A stretch of 64,000 bases of DNA from Isoetes taiwanensis (taxonomy: Eukaryota; Streptophyta; Lycopodiopsida; Isoetales; Isoetaceae): NCBI GenBank assembly GCA_021234155.1, contig JAJEKV010000013.1, positions 14,673,877-14,737,876 of the forward strand, written 5' to 3'. Positions 19,900-31,282 of the stretch are shown here, one piece after another. The notes under the pieces were generated by a model, which searched no databases, was not told the origin of the DNA, and saw only the letters and a program-made list of their open reading frames with translations. A program made the position numbers and the translations under genes. Numbering within the stretch: position 1 is the first letter of the stretch; each line of letters starts with the position of its first letter.

Positions 19900-20304
19900 C
19901 CAGAAGTTTAACAAAGCAGGTGCATTTTGGCCGCATCTTTGCTAGGTAGTAAGAATGCCTGACATAACCACATACCCAACACAATTGAGGGGATCCAATC
20001 GAGTAACACGTTCAAAGCATTGTTTTGCATGTTGCCACAAGTTGACATGCAGTTAGCAAACATGTCCAACCAATGAAATTTGGCTTTAATCCTTAAGTAA
20101 CTTCTCTGGCTCCTCCAAGTGACCTGCACACATAATGGTTAAGTAATTGGTATAATCGCATGAACTTCTATCGTACGTTTGAAGTGCCTATGGCCTGTTT
20201 CATCGAGAGTGGCATGACTACATGCCTCAAAAACAAAAGAATACCTTAGTTCTTCTAATTTGATGCCCTGTCGTTGCATGCCATTAAAGCGCAGTCCAGC
20301 CAAT
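19900..20304 (-). pseudogene. PLS/E-class PPR gene relic
   Basis: On the minus strand 20300-20160 reads FNGMQRQGIKLEELRYSFVF and EACSHATLDETG, which fit the end of a PPR motif. 20110-19905 read in two alternating frames gives QCFERVTRLDPLNCVGYVVM, the E1-domain pattern that follows the PPR tract (R.LDP.N...YV..SN). Frame shifts and a stop interrupt it. Upstream the gene is cut by the TRIM insertion that begins at 20305. PPR proteins bind organelle RNA; this copy cannot make one. Confidence 0.6.
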
Positions 20305-20744
20305 TGTAACATTCCTAACTGACATGCTCTTAACCAACTAGGCAAAACCTTATAGACGTTTATAAGTAGTCGCTGCTACCCATTTATGCCGGTGTGTCGG
20401 GAACGTGACACCAAAATCCACTCGAATGGTCTCCCATGGGTACGTTACAATCTACCCACTCGTCCTCGAGCATCACAAGTCCATAGACCATACCATCCCA
20501 TAGTGTCCAAGACCAAGTCATGACCTGCCGTTCAACGGTATTCTGGGTCATACATGCCCCCATGGAGACTCGAATTCGAGCCCTGCTCTAATACCAAATG
20601 TAACGTTCCTAAGCAGGCATGCCCTTAACCAACGGGCAAAACCATCTAGACGTTTATGAGTAGTCGCTTCTACCCATTTATCTTTGGTGTCTCGGGAATG
20701 TGATACCAAGATTGGAGTTGAGCGATCTCCCATGGGGCGTTACA
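20305..20744 (-). mobile_element. TRIM (miniature LTR retrotransposon), 440 bp
   Basis: Two ~145-base direct repeats (20305-20449 and 20599-20744) both start TGTAAC(A/G)TTCCTAA and end ACGTTACA or GCGTTACA. Between them are only about 149 bases. Just before the second repeat lies GCTCTAATACCA (20585-20596), the complement of TGGTATTAGAGC. This is one base off the tRNA-Met primer site, followed by two bases before the border. This orients the element on the minus strand. A purine-rich minus-strand run (GAGGACGAGTGGGTAGAT) abuts the other LTR and can serve as the polypurine tract. It has no coding capacity. I see no clear target duplication. Confidence 0.8.
20585..20596 (-). promoter_or_regulatory. 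TRIM primer-binding site, TGGTATTAGAGC
   Basis: The site has eleven of twelve bases of the canonical plant PBS, two bases from the LTR border. Confidence 0.75.
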
Positions 20745-21684
20745 ATCTATCGGCTATATTCCCCTTCAGAGTTCTTATATATTTATTTAAGGTTTAAATA
20801 ACAAATTGTTAGCAACATAGATAGCAAATAAGACAACAAAGCAAACTATAAATAACAAAAATAGAAATGTCTAAACTCGCCTCATCGTGGAAGTTCTTAA
20901 TCCATTGATTCCTCCAATCTAAGCCTCTTCAAGACAAATTGACACCTTTCACTCTCAAATCGGCCCTTTCTCCTGCAACCCAGTTCTGATCTTGAGATGC
21001 ATTGTTTCTCATGTTTTTTTGGCAAATTCCCGATGGAGCAATTAGATCCAGAACACTTAATAAGGTACTAAACAAGCTCAGATCTACACTTTATCATCAA
21101 AATCGGCTTTCCTAGATCAAATCCGAATTTTTCCAATCAATTTTGGCATGGCTTCCATCAAATTCTTATATTTTGCATATGGCATAGATTTTCCCTTTTG
21201 AAAACAAATTTGCTCATAGCAACAACGATGTAATCCTGAAGAAATTTACCCCTAGCAACAACCATGTAATCCAAAGAATCAACCGAAAAGCCTCCCACGA
21301 GAATTTCTTCATGCATGGACCTCACGGGCCTCTTGCAATTGCTTGTGCCTCCAATGATGGAAACCGGCTCCAAGAATCAAAGCGTAGAAGAATATACATC
21401 ATGCAATCGATTCTGACCCAACATCACTATTTCTGTCATAACTTTTGCATATGGATGAATTTTGGCTGATCAGACCTATTCCAGACAGCTTACTCAAAAA
21501 TATGCAAAATAAAAGCCACTTAAAAAGGATATCGAGATATGATGCTCCAAAATTCGGCCACCAAAACTGCTCAGAAATTGCTCCTCCTGCCTTCAAGCTT
21601 TGCAAAAAGCTCTTGCAAAAATTATTTTTCAAAGAAGCAAACCCTTGATTATATGAATTGCATGCTGCATGTATGCCAAGCATA
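20745..21684. other. No recognisable gene
   Basis: Frames on both strands are short. 21373-21158 on the minus strand is open for 71 codons (SVDSLDYMVVARGKFLQDY) without a motif I know. Near-duplicate phrases GCAACAACGATGTAATC and GCAACAACCATGTAATC occur at about 21220 and 21258. Confidence 0.4.
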
Positions 21685-21747
21685 TACATACATACATACA
21701 TACATACATACATACATACATACATACATACATACATACATACATAA
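21685..21747 (+). repeat. (CATA)n microsatellite
   Basis: This is a near-perfect run of CATA units, followed by a short AT run. It produces meaningless Tyr/Ile/His or Val/Cys/Met repeat frames. Confidence 0.95.
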
Positions 21748-23365
21748 TATATATATATTGACCTATCAAGTGGCCAGGACCATTACACCAATGTCGTGTC
21801 ACCACATTGAGTATACCCAGCTATCACTGCATTCCACTTCAAAGAATTTGACTATGGATAGCTCTTGCTTTGCCCATCTTTTAACCTATTAGCACATGAT
21901 TGCAAAATAGCAAGATAGGTCAACTTTCGCTCTTGATGCTTTAGTAGCATGCACACATGCAATTGAATCGCAATTTGGCTATCACCAAGGTTAACATTAA
22001 AAATGATAACTGAATTCCAGGTAAACTGGCTTGGATTTGAAACCTTGATAAATGCCAAATGTGCCTCTAACGAATTTCCAAAGGCAGAAAATAAGTGATA
22101 AGCTGATCAACCAAGGCAGGAAAATAATCTAGTCCTACATGAACCATCAACCTCTGCACACTTCTACAAAGTTCAACATTTTTCATGCGAAGCACATTTG
22201 CGCAAGAAACACAGTAAGCCTGGTCCCTGCATATAGAAATATCCTGATGCATGCATAGACTCCAAGGTCCCAAGTGCATGATCCAACCATCCAACTATTT
22301 TGAATTGATAAAGAGGACCATGACAACGTCAAAGGAGGAAGTGGGCAACAAACTTACAAATGCCTGTCCCTATTTAAAAGTCTCATACTCTGGAGGGTTC
22401 TGGGAGCTCACAGAAAAGGGGCTCCATTGTCAGAAAGTCTGTTGATAGCATACTTTAATATGACCAAGAAGCAAAGCAAGACAGAGAAAGAAAAGATGTG
22501 CCTTACCTTACTAATGTTGGATGCGGATTGCACAGATCCATGCTTTAGGCTTACTCTCAACATCTCTGATTTAATCAACTTGCCAATCTTTTTTATTTAT
22601 TGCCATGCTAAGGCCATTGAAACAATGGAAATTTAACACCATTAGAAGATCCAAAGAGAAGAAATGTAGACATCAAGAACTATTTGAACAACCTCCATAG
22701 CATCAATTTAGCTCCCCTCATCTGTAATGATACTCACTTGGCCTTCATCATAGAGATGTATCAGCCCCAATATTCCTAGTAAGCACTAAATTTCCCCCAC
22801 CACTACGTGTAGAGAAGCTAGGAAAGTCATCAGGCATATTAATGCTTCCAAATTGACCTCTTCCACTTGATAGAGATGAAAGTCCTGAACCTTGTCCTCC
22901 CAAAAAGATCAATGCTTGATCTTAGAGGGATCTGAGATGATAAACCTTGTTTTGCCACGGGTTCCTCCCCACTTGAAGTGATGCCACTAAGGGCACCACC
23001 ATCCAAATATGGCTCCAACGCCTTCGCCTTGATTGCCCAAAACTTTGCTTTCTCTTCCACCCCTTGGCTTCTTACTTGGTAAAATCTGAAACTAACCTAT
23101 TCCATTACCTTTCTTATTCTCACTTGACTTTAGTTTCTTCTAGAATTTTAAAAGCTCTATCCATGGCATCCATAATCGCCATTGTAACAAGTATCTATGC
23201 TACATTAGTGGCTAGAGCTCTTAAGCGCCAACTTAATCACATACATCTCCCATGTGTCATACTTTTGTATCTGTCTCATTCGTATTCACCAGGATTGATA
23301 GCTTTATACAACCTATTGCAAGAACTCACATTTTATAGATTTGCTATGGTGGAAGCTTCACTAGC

Positions 23366-23370
<5 letters not shown>
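21748..23370. other. Unassigned; a few exon-like minus-strand frames
   Basis: Three minus-strand frames look less random than the rest: 22294-22067 (NVELCRSVQRLMVHVGLDYF then PALVDQLITYFLPL), 22058-21852, and 23060-22839 (EEKAKFWAIKAKALEPYLDG then GALSGITSSGEEP). They could be exons of one gene with long introns, but I recognise no family and no frame links them. Confidence 0.3.
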
Positions 23371-23396
<26 letters not shown>

Positions 23397-23515
23397 GAAG
23401 GACGACAAGCTTTATTCACCAACTAAAGACTAGAGCAACATAAAATGCAAAGGCGGGATTATAACCCGGTGGACAAACCGATCCAACCGAGCACAACCAC
23501 CTGCCTATGCAAAAG
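23371..23515 (-). mobile_element. LINE 3' end (3' UTR and poly-A)
   Basis: A run of about 27 T at 23370-23396 is the poly-A tail on the minus strand. The adjoining GACAAGCTTTATTCACC, AGAGCAACATAAA, GTGGACAAACCGATCCAA and CACCTGCCTATGCA correspond piecewise to the 3' UTR of the LINE at 31283 and to a fragment at 49164-49247. No coding part is left, so the insertion is strongly 5'-truncated. Confidence 0.6.
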
Positions 23516-25034
23516 AATGAATCTGAAGGTAAGTATATCAGATCAGTGCCTCATCAAGCTCAGCCTTTGCTTAGTCCATATGTCGTTATGCTACTAGGTT
23601 ACAAGGTCCAAGCACCAAGGCCAACTATAACAAATAGCTGCATTGGCTATCCAGAAAATAAAATATGTAAACTAAAGGGAAGAGTCCTAAATTGTTTCCA
23701 CTTAGTAAAAGCGGCAAACCAGGTTTTCAACTTTGTAGTAGCTACCTGTAGTAGCTACCTGAGTGCCCCAAAGAAATAAAGGGGTTTTGATGCAATTTTC
23801 CCCTTTTCTTAGCTGCAAAATGCGTCCTTCGCACTTTTCATATAATCTCAACTTGAATACTCCCCATATCCACAAAAAGTGGCATGATTACAAGCACAAA
23901 GAGTATAGCTAAACCCAGACAAGTCCTTAGGCTTTTGTTGCAAAGTCATAGCTGGTCCTTGTGTCAAGCTAGCCCCAAGCTCATTACCATTACCATCATC
24001 ATTACCATATCCAATAAGGTTACCACAATATTCCTACCATTACCCATTACCATGAGCAAGTTCTGAGGATTAAGAATACTAAGAATCCCTTGGAACTAAT
24101 TTCAAAAAGAGTTTAACCTTGGACAAAAAAATATGTGCTCAATAGTTTCAGAAAGATTTCACGTTAGAGGGCAATTTGGAAAGATGGCAGAGTTTATATT
24201 TTCGACATTACATTGGTTATGGTGTATGTAATTTTTTGTAGAGGAATAAGAGTTCCAAATATTTTTGAGAAAGTCTAGTCTCGGGATCAAAAGATATTCC
24301 AATAGATGATAGCCTTGGAAGGTAGATCAGACTATGCCAAAATTTGGTAAATAGTGGAGACTTTGTATTTATTCCTGCTATTGAGAGACGAGTCAACCAT
24401 ACAGACATTGGAGTCGGGTAACTATGACACAGGTATGAGGCAGAGAATGCTGTTATGATGAAGAAGGCCAAAGACATTGCAGCTTTTAAGTTAATATTTA
24501 AGATCACACTCTCAATATACTTAAACAAAATCTCATAAGCGGGTTTTAGCTTTAAAGACAGTCCATGTAATTCACCTGTTATTATTCCATAAATCCCCAA
24601 GTGTCATCACATTTTTATCCTTCCGTTTCCTGTAAATTTTAGGATGTCTAGGCTTGAAGGGGAGTATCACTGTTTTGAGCAAGCATGGGATTCCAGAAAA
24701 TACTAGTATTCGTGTGGAATAAAGCTTTTGAGACTTTTGAGATGCATAAAAAGCTATGTTCTTTTGGAACAAATAGCTGTTAGCATTCCTCTTTTCTAAC
24801 ATTATCTTCTGCCATTTTACATGACACTTTTAAGGAAGGGCAGTCTAGGTACCCAAGGAATGCAAGGTAAATGGCATTTTTGAAACTTGGAAGAGGACTT
24901 AACCTGCAGTTCTGCCTTTAAATTTGGCCCTCACAAGTCAAGTAAAAATGCCATTGTAAGCAAAGGGAAACTCTTGAAAAGAATGTGTGCAACATAGTAA
25001 CTCATCCATGGGATATGAAAACAGAACTGGCATG
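23516..25034. other. No recognisable gene; 3' flank of the PPR gene
   Basis: I see only short frames. The 3' end of the PPR gene's transcript should fall here, but no single polyadenylation signal stands out. A small ATTACCATTACCATCATC-type repeat occurs near 23985-24050. Confidence 0.45.
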
Positions 25035-26888
25035 TCACCTTTTGATTATTCTGTAAACATCTTCTCTCTTACTGGCTTTTGCAAATATATTTGAAGCTAG
25101 CACATATGCAGATGAGCAATGAGCATCCAAGCGAACTACTTCATGGAAGCATCGTCTGCCTATCTCCATATCTCGGTGCATCCTGCAAGAATTGAGCAAT
25201 GATGTCCATGAAACAATAGTAGCTTGATTAGTACCATTAAGTAAATTTTCAGCTTCTTCCAGGCATCCTGCACGTCCCAGAAGGTCAGCCATGCAGCTAT
25301 AATGGTGAGCATCTGGTACAATGCCATGTATTTCCCTCATGTATTTGAAATATCGACGACCTTCATCTACAAGACCTGCACGGCTGCAGGCAACAAGGAT
25401 ACTTGTGAAGGTTGTCTCATCTGGTCTAATCCCTTTGCTTTGCATGCTCTCCAAATATCGCCTAGCCAGCCAAAAGTTGCCACTGTGAGCATATCCAGTG
25501 ATCATTGCATTCCATGAGACTACATTTTGCTCAGGCAAAGATTCAAAAATAAGGCGTGCTTCTTCCAAGCTTCCACATTTAGCATACATATCGACAAGAG
25601 TACTACCAACAAAAATATTATTTTGGAGTTGACATTCTATAATTTGACCATGTATCACCCTGCCATGTTCTATTGCATTCAAGCTGCTGCATGCCTTCAG
25701 AACACTTGAAAATGTAACTGCATCTGGATTTACGCTTTCTTGTTGCATTTTCTCATAGAACCCCAAGGCATGAAGACCAGAATCATGCTGGGAAAACCCA
25801 ACAATCATTGTGTTCCATGACACCAGATCTTTTTTCTGCAGATTATCAAATACTTCCTGTGCTTCATCCAGCATGCCACATTTAGCATACATATCAATGA
25901 GTGCATTCCCAACCACAAGATCCGACTCATATCTTCCTTTTGCAATGTGCTCATGGATGAGCCTGCCCTGATCTATAGCTCCTATAATGCCACATGCCTT
26001 CAAGGCACTTGAACAGATAATTTTATTCGGTTTTATGCCCTCTTCTTGCATTTTCTCAAAAAGCTTCAAAGCCGCAGTGCCTTCACTATGCTGACAGTAT
26101 CCTGCGATCATTGCACCCCATGAGAATATATCTTTATTTGACAGACTGTCAAATATTTCACGTGCCATCTCCAAATCCCCACATTTCCCATACATATCAA
26201 TGAGGGTATTCACAAGGATGATATCTAATTCAAGGCCACTTTTGATGATTTCCTCGTGGATAAGTCCTCCCCTAGTAAGATCTGATACCACTGCACAAGC
26301 TTTAAGGACAGCAATATAAACATACCTATTGCTTGTTATTCCTGAATGCTGCATTCTGCTGTACAACTTAAGAGCGGCCTCTCCTTTTCCATGTTTAGCA
26401 TTGGCAGCTATAATTGCAGCCCATGTATGAACAGTTGGTTTCACCAGTTTATGAAATACATCATTTGCATGATCCAGACATCCAAAGGATGCAAACAGAC
26501 GTATAAGATGGGAGCCCAGAAAGGCATCTTTCTCAAGTCCACTGCAAACTATGAGGGAATGGATTTTCCTAACATGTTTATCATGACTGCAAGCTTTCAA
26601 GAGAGAATAAGCAATATATGAAGATAAATGCCATCCCAAAACTACTATGGACTCTATTGTCTCTTCAAAGTATCTCTCTTCACATAATTTATCTGATTCC
26701 TCAGAAACCGTGACATTGTCAAAGCCCTCCAGGACCATATGTGCCTGTAGAGAGGCATTTGAGCAAGTTTTACCAATTGTTCTCTGATAACTGCATCTGG
26801 AAATAGAATTCTTAATGCAGGCTCTGGTATTGATCAAGGCAGTATGGAGAACTCGGATGAAATGCAAGTGCGTAGCCAGAAGTTCCAA
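25035..26888 (-). CDS. PLS-class pentatricopeptide repeat protein, E1 type
   Basis: This open frame has 617 codons, without introns. The frame opens at a TTG at 26888. The first ATG is codon 51 at 26738, so either translation starts there or an upstream exon supplies the start. Residues about 90-560 hold PPR motifs in the P-L-S pattern: TWAAIIAANAKHGKGEAAL, NTLIDMYGKCGDLEMAREIF, SWGAMIAGYCQ, NALIDMYAKCGMLDEAQEVF, STLVDMYAKCGSLEEARLIF, SWNAMITGYA, then YSCMADLLGRAGCLEEAENL. The end, SWTSLLNSCRMHRDMEIGRR to YVLASNIFAKASKREDVYRI, is the E1 domain. The protein stops at its close, without E2 or a DYW deaminase. Such proteins bind plastid or mitochondrial RNA base by base through the fifth and last residue of each motif and usually direct editing; an E1-only form would need a partner deaminase. 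No clear transit peptide can be assigned until the start is known. There are no frame breaks; it is the only plainly intact host gene in the window. Confidence 0.9.
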   Translation of the reverse strand: MELLATHLHFIRVLHTALINTRACIKNSISRCSYQRTIGKTCSNASLQAHMVLEGFDNVTVSEESDKLCEERYFEETIESIVVLGWHLSSYIAYSLLKACSHDKHVRKIHSLIVCSGLEKDAFLGSHLIRLFASFGCLDHANDVFHKLVKPTVHTWAAIIAANAKHGKGEAALKLYSRMQHSGITSNRYVYIAVLKACAVVSDLTRGGLIHEEIIKSGLELDIILVNTLIDMYGKCGDLEMAREIFDSLSNKDIFSWGAMIAGYCQHSEGTAALKLFEKMQEEGIKPNKIICSSALKACGIIGAIDQGRLIHEHIAKGRYESDLVVGNALIDMYAKCGMLDEAQEVFDNLQKKDLVSWNTMIVGFSQHDSGLHALGFYEKMQQESVNPDAVTFSSVLKACSSLNAIEHGRVIHGQIIECQLQNNIFVGSTLVDMYAKCGSLEEARLIFESLPEQNVVSWNAMITGYAHSGNFWLARRYLESMQSKGIRPDETTFTSILVACSRAGLVDEGRRYFKYMREIHGIVPDAHHYSCMADLLGRAGCLEEAENLLNGTNQATIVSWTSLLNSCRMHRDMEIGRRCFHEVVRLDAHCSSAYVLASNIFAKASKREDVYRIIKR

Positions 26889-27542
26889 ACCATCATTTTG
26901 GCATTTTAAAGGTTAAAAGTAACTCCAACATTTCTATTTGTATGTTGAAAATGATCCAAAGACTATAAATACAGAATGTTATCTGCAAGATCAGCTATTT
27001 TTGCTTTCTGAACCACCAATCAAGAAAGCAAACCAGGTTAATGTGTAACTAAGTACTCCACAATCATCTTCATACGAAACTGAATGAAGCTCTATTCTGT
27101 TTCTGCAAAGCAACTGAGAGAAACTCCTTTAATTTGCAGATTAACCAGACCTTGTTTGTAGACCATTGAAATCAACTATTCGACGTAGATGAGATGACGC
27201 CTTAGGTTCGAAAGACGAGTAAGTTATGCACTATCATGCTAATGAAAATGACAAAGAAACGTTGCATTTTTAAGCTTTACATTCTTTAGGTTGTAGCTAC
27301 GTCAAGTGTTAATGGGTCAAGTGTTGATGGGTCATGTGTGATCATGGAATCACAGAATAAGGGTCAGAATATGCCAAATCAAGGTTTGAGGACCCTCGTA
27401 TAGCACAACGCTCTCCATGCGCCAAAAATACGTATGCAAGATGCCTCAAATACCAATATGGGAGCCCTGAGCCTAAATGTGGTGACAGATTAGATTATGA
27501 GAGAGTAAAGAGATATGCACAAAGCAATAGAGGTGACATAAC
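26889..27542. other. Upstream flank of the PPR gene, no gene seen
   Basis: This stretch is AT-rich, with stops in all frames. The promoter and any 5' exon of the minus-strand PPR gene would lie here. A phrase TCAAGTGTTAATGGG is tandemly repeated around 27301-27335. Confidence 0.45.
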
Positions 27543-28087
27543 TTTGTGGCGTTCCGGAAATATACGCCATAAATACGTATATTTCTAGGCCTCGTCACCG
27601 TACAAGCCTATCATTATAGCCTTGTACACCATAGTAAGTGGAAAAGGGAGCATGGCTAAGTTATTTACATAACTTAGCCAACCTTAGGCTTAAGGCCATT
27701 TCCACATGGCCTCAACCTAGTGGGCACCCACCACATGGAAGCACCCCATTGGAGCCACGTGGCAGTGACATGGAACCCTAACCTATAAGTACCCTAACCC
27801 TAACCCTAACCTACCCCTAGGCCACTTTTTGGGAAGTTCGTCCAGAGCAGGTATTTATAGTAGCTTCATAGGTAAATCACCTGGAACCTAGGATTCTATA
27901 TGAGCTAGTATCTTATCTTGCTAATAGAGCCTTCCTAGAACCCTCAATCTAGGTTTGGAACCCTAATCAATGAACCCTAACTGTAAGTTAGACGCATGTG
28001 GTCAGGATTAGATGTATCTTCATTATTATGTTGATCTACGATGTTGGTTGATCTTATATTTGCTTCTAGTTTAGACCCTTTACTTCC

Positions 28088-28143
<56 letters not shown>

Positions 28144-28200
28144 GCACGTTTGCACAAACACAAGTTGACACTTTAAAGCAATTTTAGAGTGTCCACGTTG
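27543..28200 (-). repeat. LTR-like segment with a TATA box and telomere-type repeats
   Basis: The plus-strand border TGTGGCGTTCCGGAAATATA resembles the complement of the chromovirus LTR end at 55789 (TGTGACGTTCC...TATACGTATA). A minus-strand TATA element, CTATAAATA, lies at 27852-27859. Three CCCTAA units in a row (27790-27812) form a short interstitial telomere-like block of TTAGGG type. An (ATT)n tract fills 28088-28142. The other border, near 28190 around GTCCACGTTGCTGCCAAC, is uncertain and I see no PBS, so it may be a solo LTR or a fragment. Confidence 0.35.
28088..28143 (+). repeat. (ATT)n microsatellite
   Basis: About 18 ATT units. Poly-isoleucine frames across it are artefacts. Confidence 0.95.
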
Positions 28201-28679
28201 CTGCCAACTAGGACTTTTATTCAACTAGGACTTTTATTCACGTGGATACATCTACGAGCGTTGGATTTCATCAATGGCTATGGAAAATCATGAAAATTCC
28301 AAGTGTTGAGGCGGTTAGGGAGCTTGAGGATCGACTGCTTCTCCCATCCTTGTTTCTGTTCGACTTCCTCAGTCGGGAGCTAGAGAATTTGCGGCAGCCC
28401 ATGCTGCATATGTTCAGCATCTAGGTTCTTCATTCAGGCAATTTGGTTGTCTATTTTTGAACTTGGCGGCCATATTCATTTGGATTGACCCGGACATTTG
28501 TTGCATTAAAGTCATCTTTAGGTTGTTTCGATCCGGTATCGCGTATAAGAGGATTAAGGCATGGAGTGGCAGGAAATTTGGCTAATCCTGCAAGTTTCTG
28601 GCGGAAAAAGCATTCTCCATAGATTGAAAAAGCATTCTCCATAGATTGTAAGCTTTAAGGATATATTAGTCATTCAATA
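28201..28679. other. No recognisable gene
   Basis: AACTAGGACTTTTATTCA is tandemly duplicated at 28205-28240, and AAAAGCATTCTCCATAGATTG is duplicated at about 28605-28647. Nothing coding is supported. Confidence 0.5.
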
Positions 28680-31190
28680 AGTTTTTCATCAATATTGGTT
28701 CTGAGGTCCCCGTAAACCACTTTCTTGCACTTAACGACCCGACTTCCTATCACCACTATCAAAACTCCTCCAACGAAAGCGGGGAGCATAGTTAAGAGAT
28801 TCTTTGGTCCTTTGGGTATGCCACTGGTAAGAAGAAAAGAGCACGGTGATGGTTGCTACCCAAAGCCGCGACCACCCAACCCGGGAGCAAGATTAACAGG
28901 GGCACGGTGAGAATTTTTCGCGGTCAAGTGTATCTGAAAAGAATATAGGAGATGCATATGATTTGTACAAACCAATTGTTGCAATTGACACCATTGCTTG
29001 AAATGCAAACGGCTTCCCGTGATCTTGTGTAGTTACCGCCAGTAGCAAATCGGCGCAATTATATCCGTAAAAGTTGGCGGTAATTCAAATAGGTTTGGTG
29101 ACTTCTTTGGAAGAGCCATGCGAGAATGATATAACAACAGATGCGACCACACTTTGCATTCAAAGGAACTTCCCATTTGTTCACCTTATGCCATAGGTTG
29201 GAAAGCGGCATAGCACCATCTCTTGAAAAAGCATAGGCCATCCACGTAACATATAATTATAGTAAGCGTAAAGAGGCCTATAAAAAGAGAGAATGTCATC
29301 CACTTGAAATAATCTAATGCGACCACAAAATTCAAGCAACTAAAGAACCATCATCATTTCTTACCTTGAATTACTCGTAATGGAGCTCATGCCACAGAGA
29401 AATATTGCTATAGCAACAATCATCAAACAAACAATCCCACCCGGTTCCACTACCATATCTACTTTTAAATGCGTCATAAAATATCGAGCCACAAAGATAG
29501 CCTTTTGCATCGTTTGCGGGGATCCGGCAAATATGGAATATCGGTGACCGCAAATGTGATACCAAGTAGGTAACCCCATCCTGCAATGATGGATATAATA
29601 AGCGCCATCAATATACCGTAGGCACCATTCTTGTCGGAAGACTTTGTCTCTTCGAGGCGCAAATTAAAGTTAACTTTTATTGCAAGAGATGAATCTAGTG
29701 CTAGATTTTGTTGATTTTACAAATTCATTGTATCATGGCATTCACGGGCTTATTATTCTAGAGCTCAAATTTAACTTGAGTACAACGTTTTGGCATCCGA
29801 ATCTTTGCTCAAGTTTGATACATATTTGGTCGTGCATCATGTGTGCCCCAAGCAAAGTATCTTAAAGTTAAAAGCAAACATTGCAACTACTTACTGCGGT
29901 GCATGGTATTAACTTGGTGGCAACTCAGGGGCACATTCATTAAATTAGAAAGTCTAACACAACGTATGAGTGGTAACTTACCATATGGGCTGAAGCATCC
30001 ACTTAGCGTATACTGGCTCATCAAGAGTCCAATAAAAAATATGTACGGTTTGCTATGAATGCCTTCACCATTGTTATTGTTGAAACTTTTAAACACGTAT
30101 TCTGCGATTGCTTCTTTTCACGTGCAACGGCGGCTATAACAATCATAAGGACAAATCGCATTTGTTCGAATAAATTCCAAAGCACTTTAAGGAATAAATG
30201 AGATATTCTGGTCATTCAAAATTTGTACAGAACTAATACATTCCAAAAAGCGGCAAATGTGCCCATAAAAGATAACCAGTTGATTGGGAGGCTGTTGATC
30301 ACTCCACTTAGAACCAGGAGCCCCCCATGCATGGCACACATTTATATGCATAGTATCCACCTCCATTTGCACCTCCAGTGCTAAGGAGAATAATGACTTG
30401 TAAAAGTCGGGCGGCGAGAAGCGTATCTTTGGTTGTCACGACCCACTACATGAAACATGAGATTTGTTAAAATAATGTAGATTGATTTGTAAAAAGTAGC
30501 TAACTTGAAAATATAGTCGTGACTATCCACAACATTGTATTTGGTACATGTTTTGAAGTAAAAGACCAACACGCCCAACTATGTTAAACACGAAGGCGAC
30601 AAAGAGAGTGATTAATGTCAAAATCTAAAGTATTTTATCATTTTTACAAGTACAACCTTCTTTTGTCGGGACGGATGGAAGATGGTGATAATTATATGTC
30701 CATTAATTATTTCCTAGATTTTCAAAAACTCTACTAGACTTTCTTTGTTCCAAACATATTGCAATTGTGCGAGTCCTTTCAATACATTCAAGGTTATGAC
30801 GTTGCTCCTTACAACACCAGGAAAGGATAATAGGCAAAGTGCACATGCTTTGTGGTCTTAACTCAAGGTTATAAACATCCTTCTCATTACGCTCTTCTAG
30901 GGAGGATACTAACATCGATAAAGAAAGTAAAGCAGGACAAGAGCAAACCACGACTAAAGCGAGAACTTTACCGCCCGGTTATCCGGGATGCAAATGGTCC
31001 CCATTACATTTCTCGCCCGGCTTGTGGCTCGAAATACAAACCTCGGATGTGGGATATCTGAGAACAAATCTCGGCCATGGAGAGAGCAACAAACAAAGTG
31101 AAAGCCCCTGCAATGAGCCAACCATATACCATGGAAACTGGACCTCCATATGTTAATCCAGTATTATAGAGTATTATAGAGAATATGCCA
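28680..31190 (-). pseudogene. BAT1/GABA-permease-like amino-acid transporter pseudogene
   Basis: Reading down the minus strand, segments appear in the order of plant BAT1 (APC-superfamily amino-acid transporter): LYNTGLTYGGPVSMVYGW and LIAGAFTLFVALSMAEIC (31170-31080), SLPINWLSFMGTFAAFWNV (about 30300-30225), VLMIVIAAVARE (about 30160-30120), GIHSKPYIFFIGLLMSQYT (about 30085-30015), GAYGILMALIISIIAGWGYL (about 29630-29560), VVEPGGIVCL and CGMSSITSNSR (29460-29361), MAYAFSRDGAMPLSNLWHKV (29241-29180), FQAMVSIATIGLY (about 29000-28960), and a tail with ATITVLFS and VVIGSRVVKCKKVV (to 28690). A GTAAGA donor follows SNSR at about 29360, but the matching acceptor before MAYAF lacks AG. Several single-base shifts and stops fall inside exons, especially in 31080-30300, where similarity nearly vanishes. 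Live family members have about 12 membrane helices and export or import amino acids. Here the gene is dead or the sequence is locally poor. A LINE insertion at 31283 lies just upstream. Confidence 0.75.
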
Positions 31191-31282
31191 AAGATAAGTT
31201 AGTCCCCATTGGAGATTTGCATGTGAAGGTTTTTTTTATCGCTCCAAGAGTACTTGGTAATGGATGTACTAATAATGCATAA

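Noticed and set aside
27785-27815. Chromosome end
   Set aside because: Only three telomere-type units, inside a probable LTR, with ordinary sequence on both sides.
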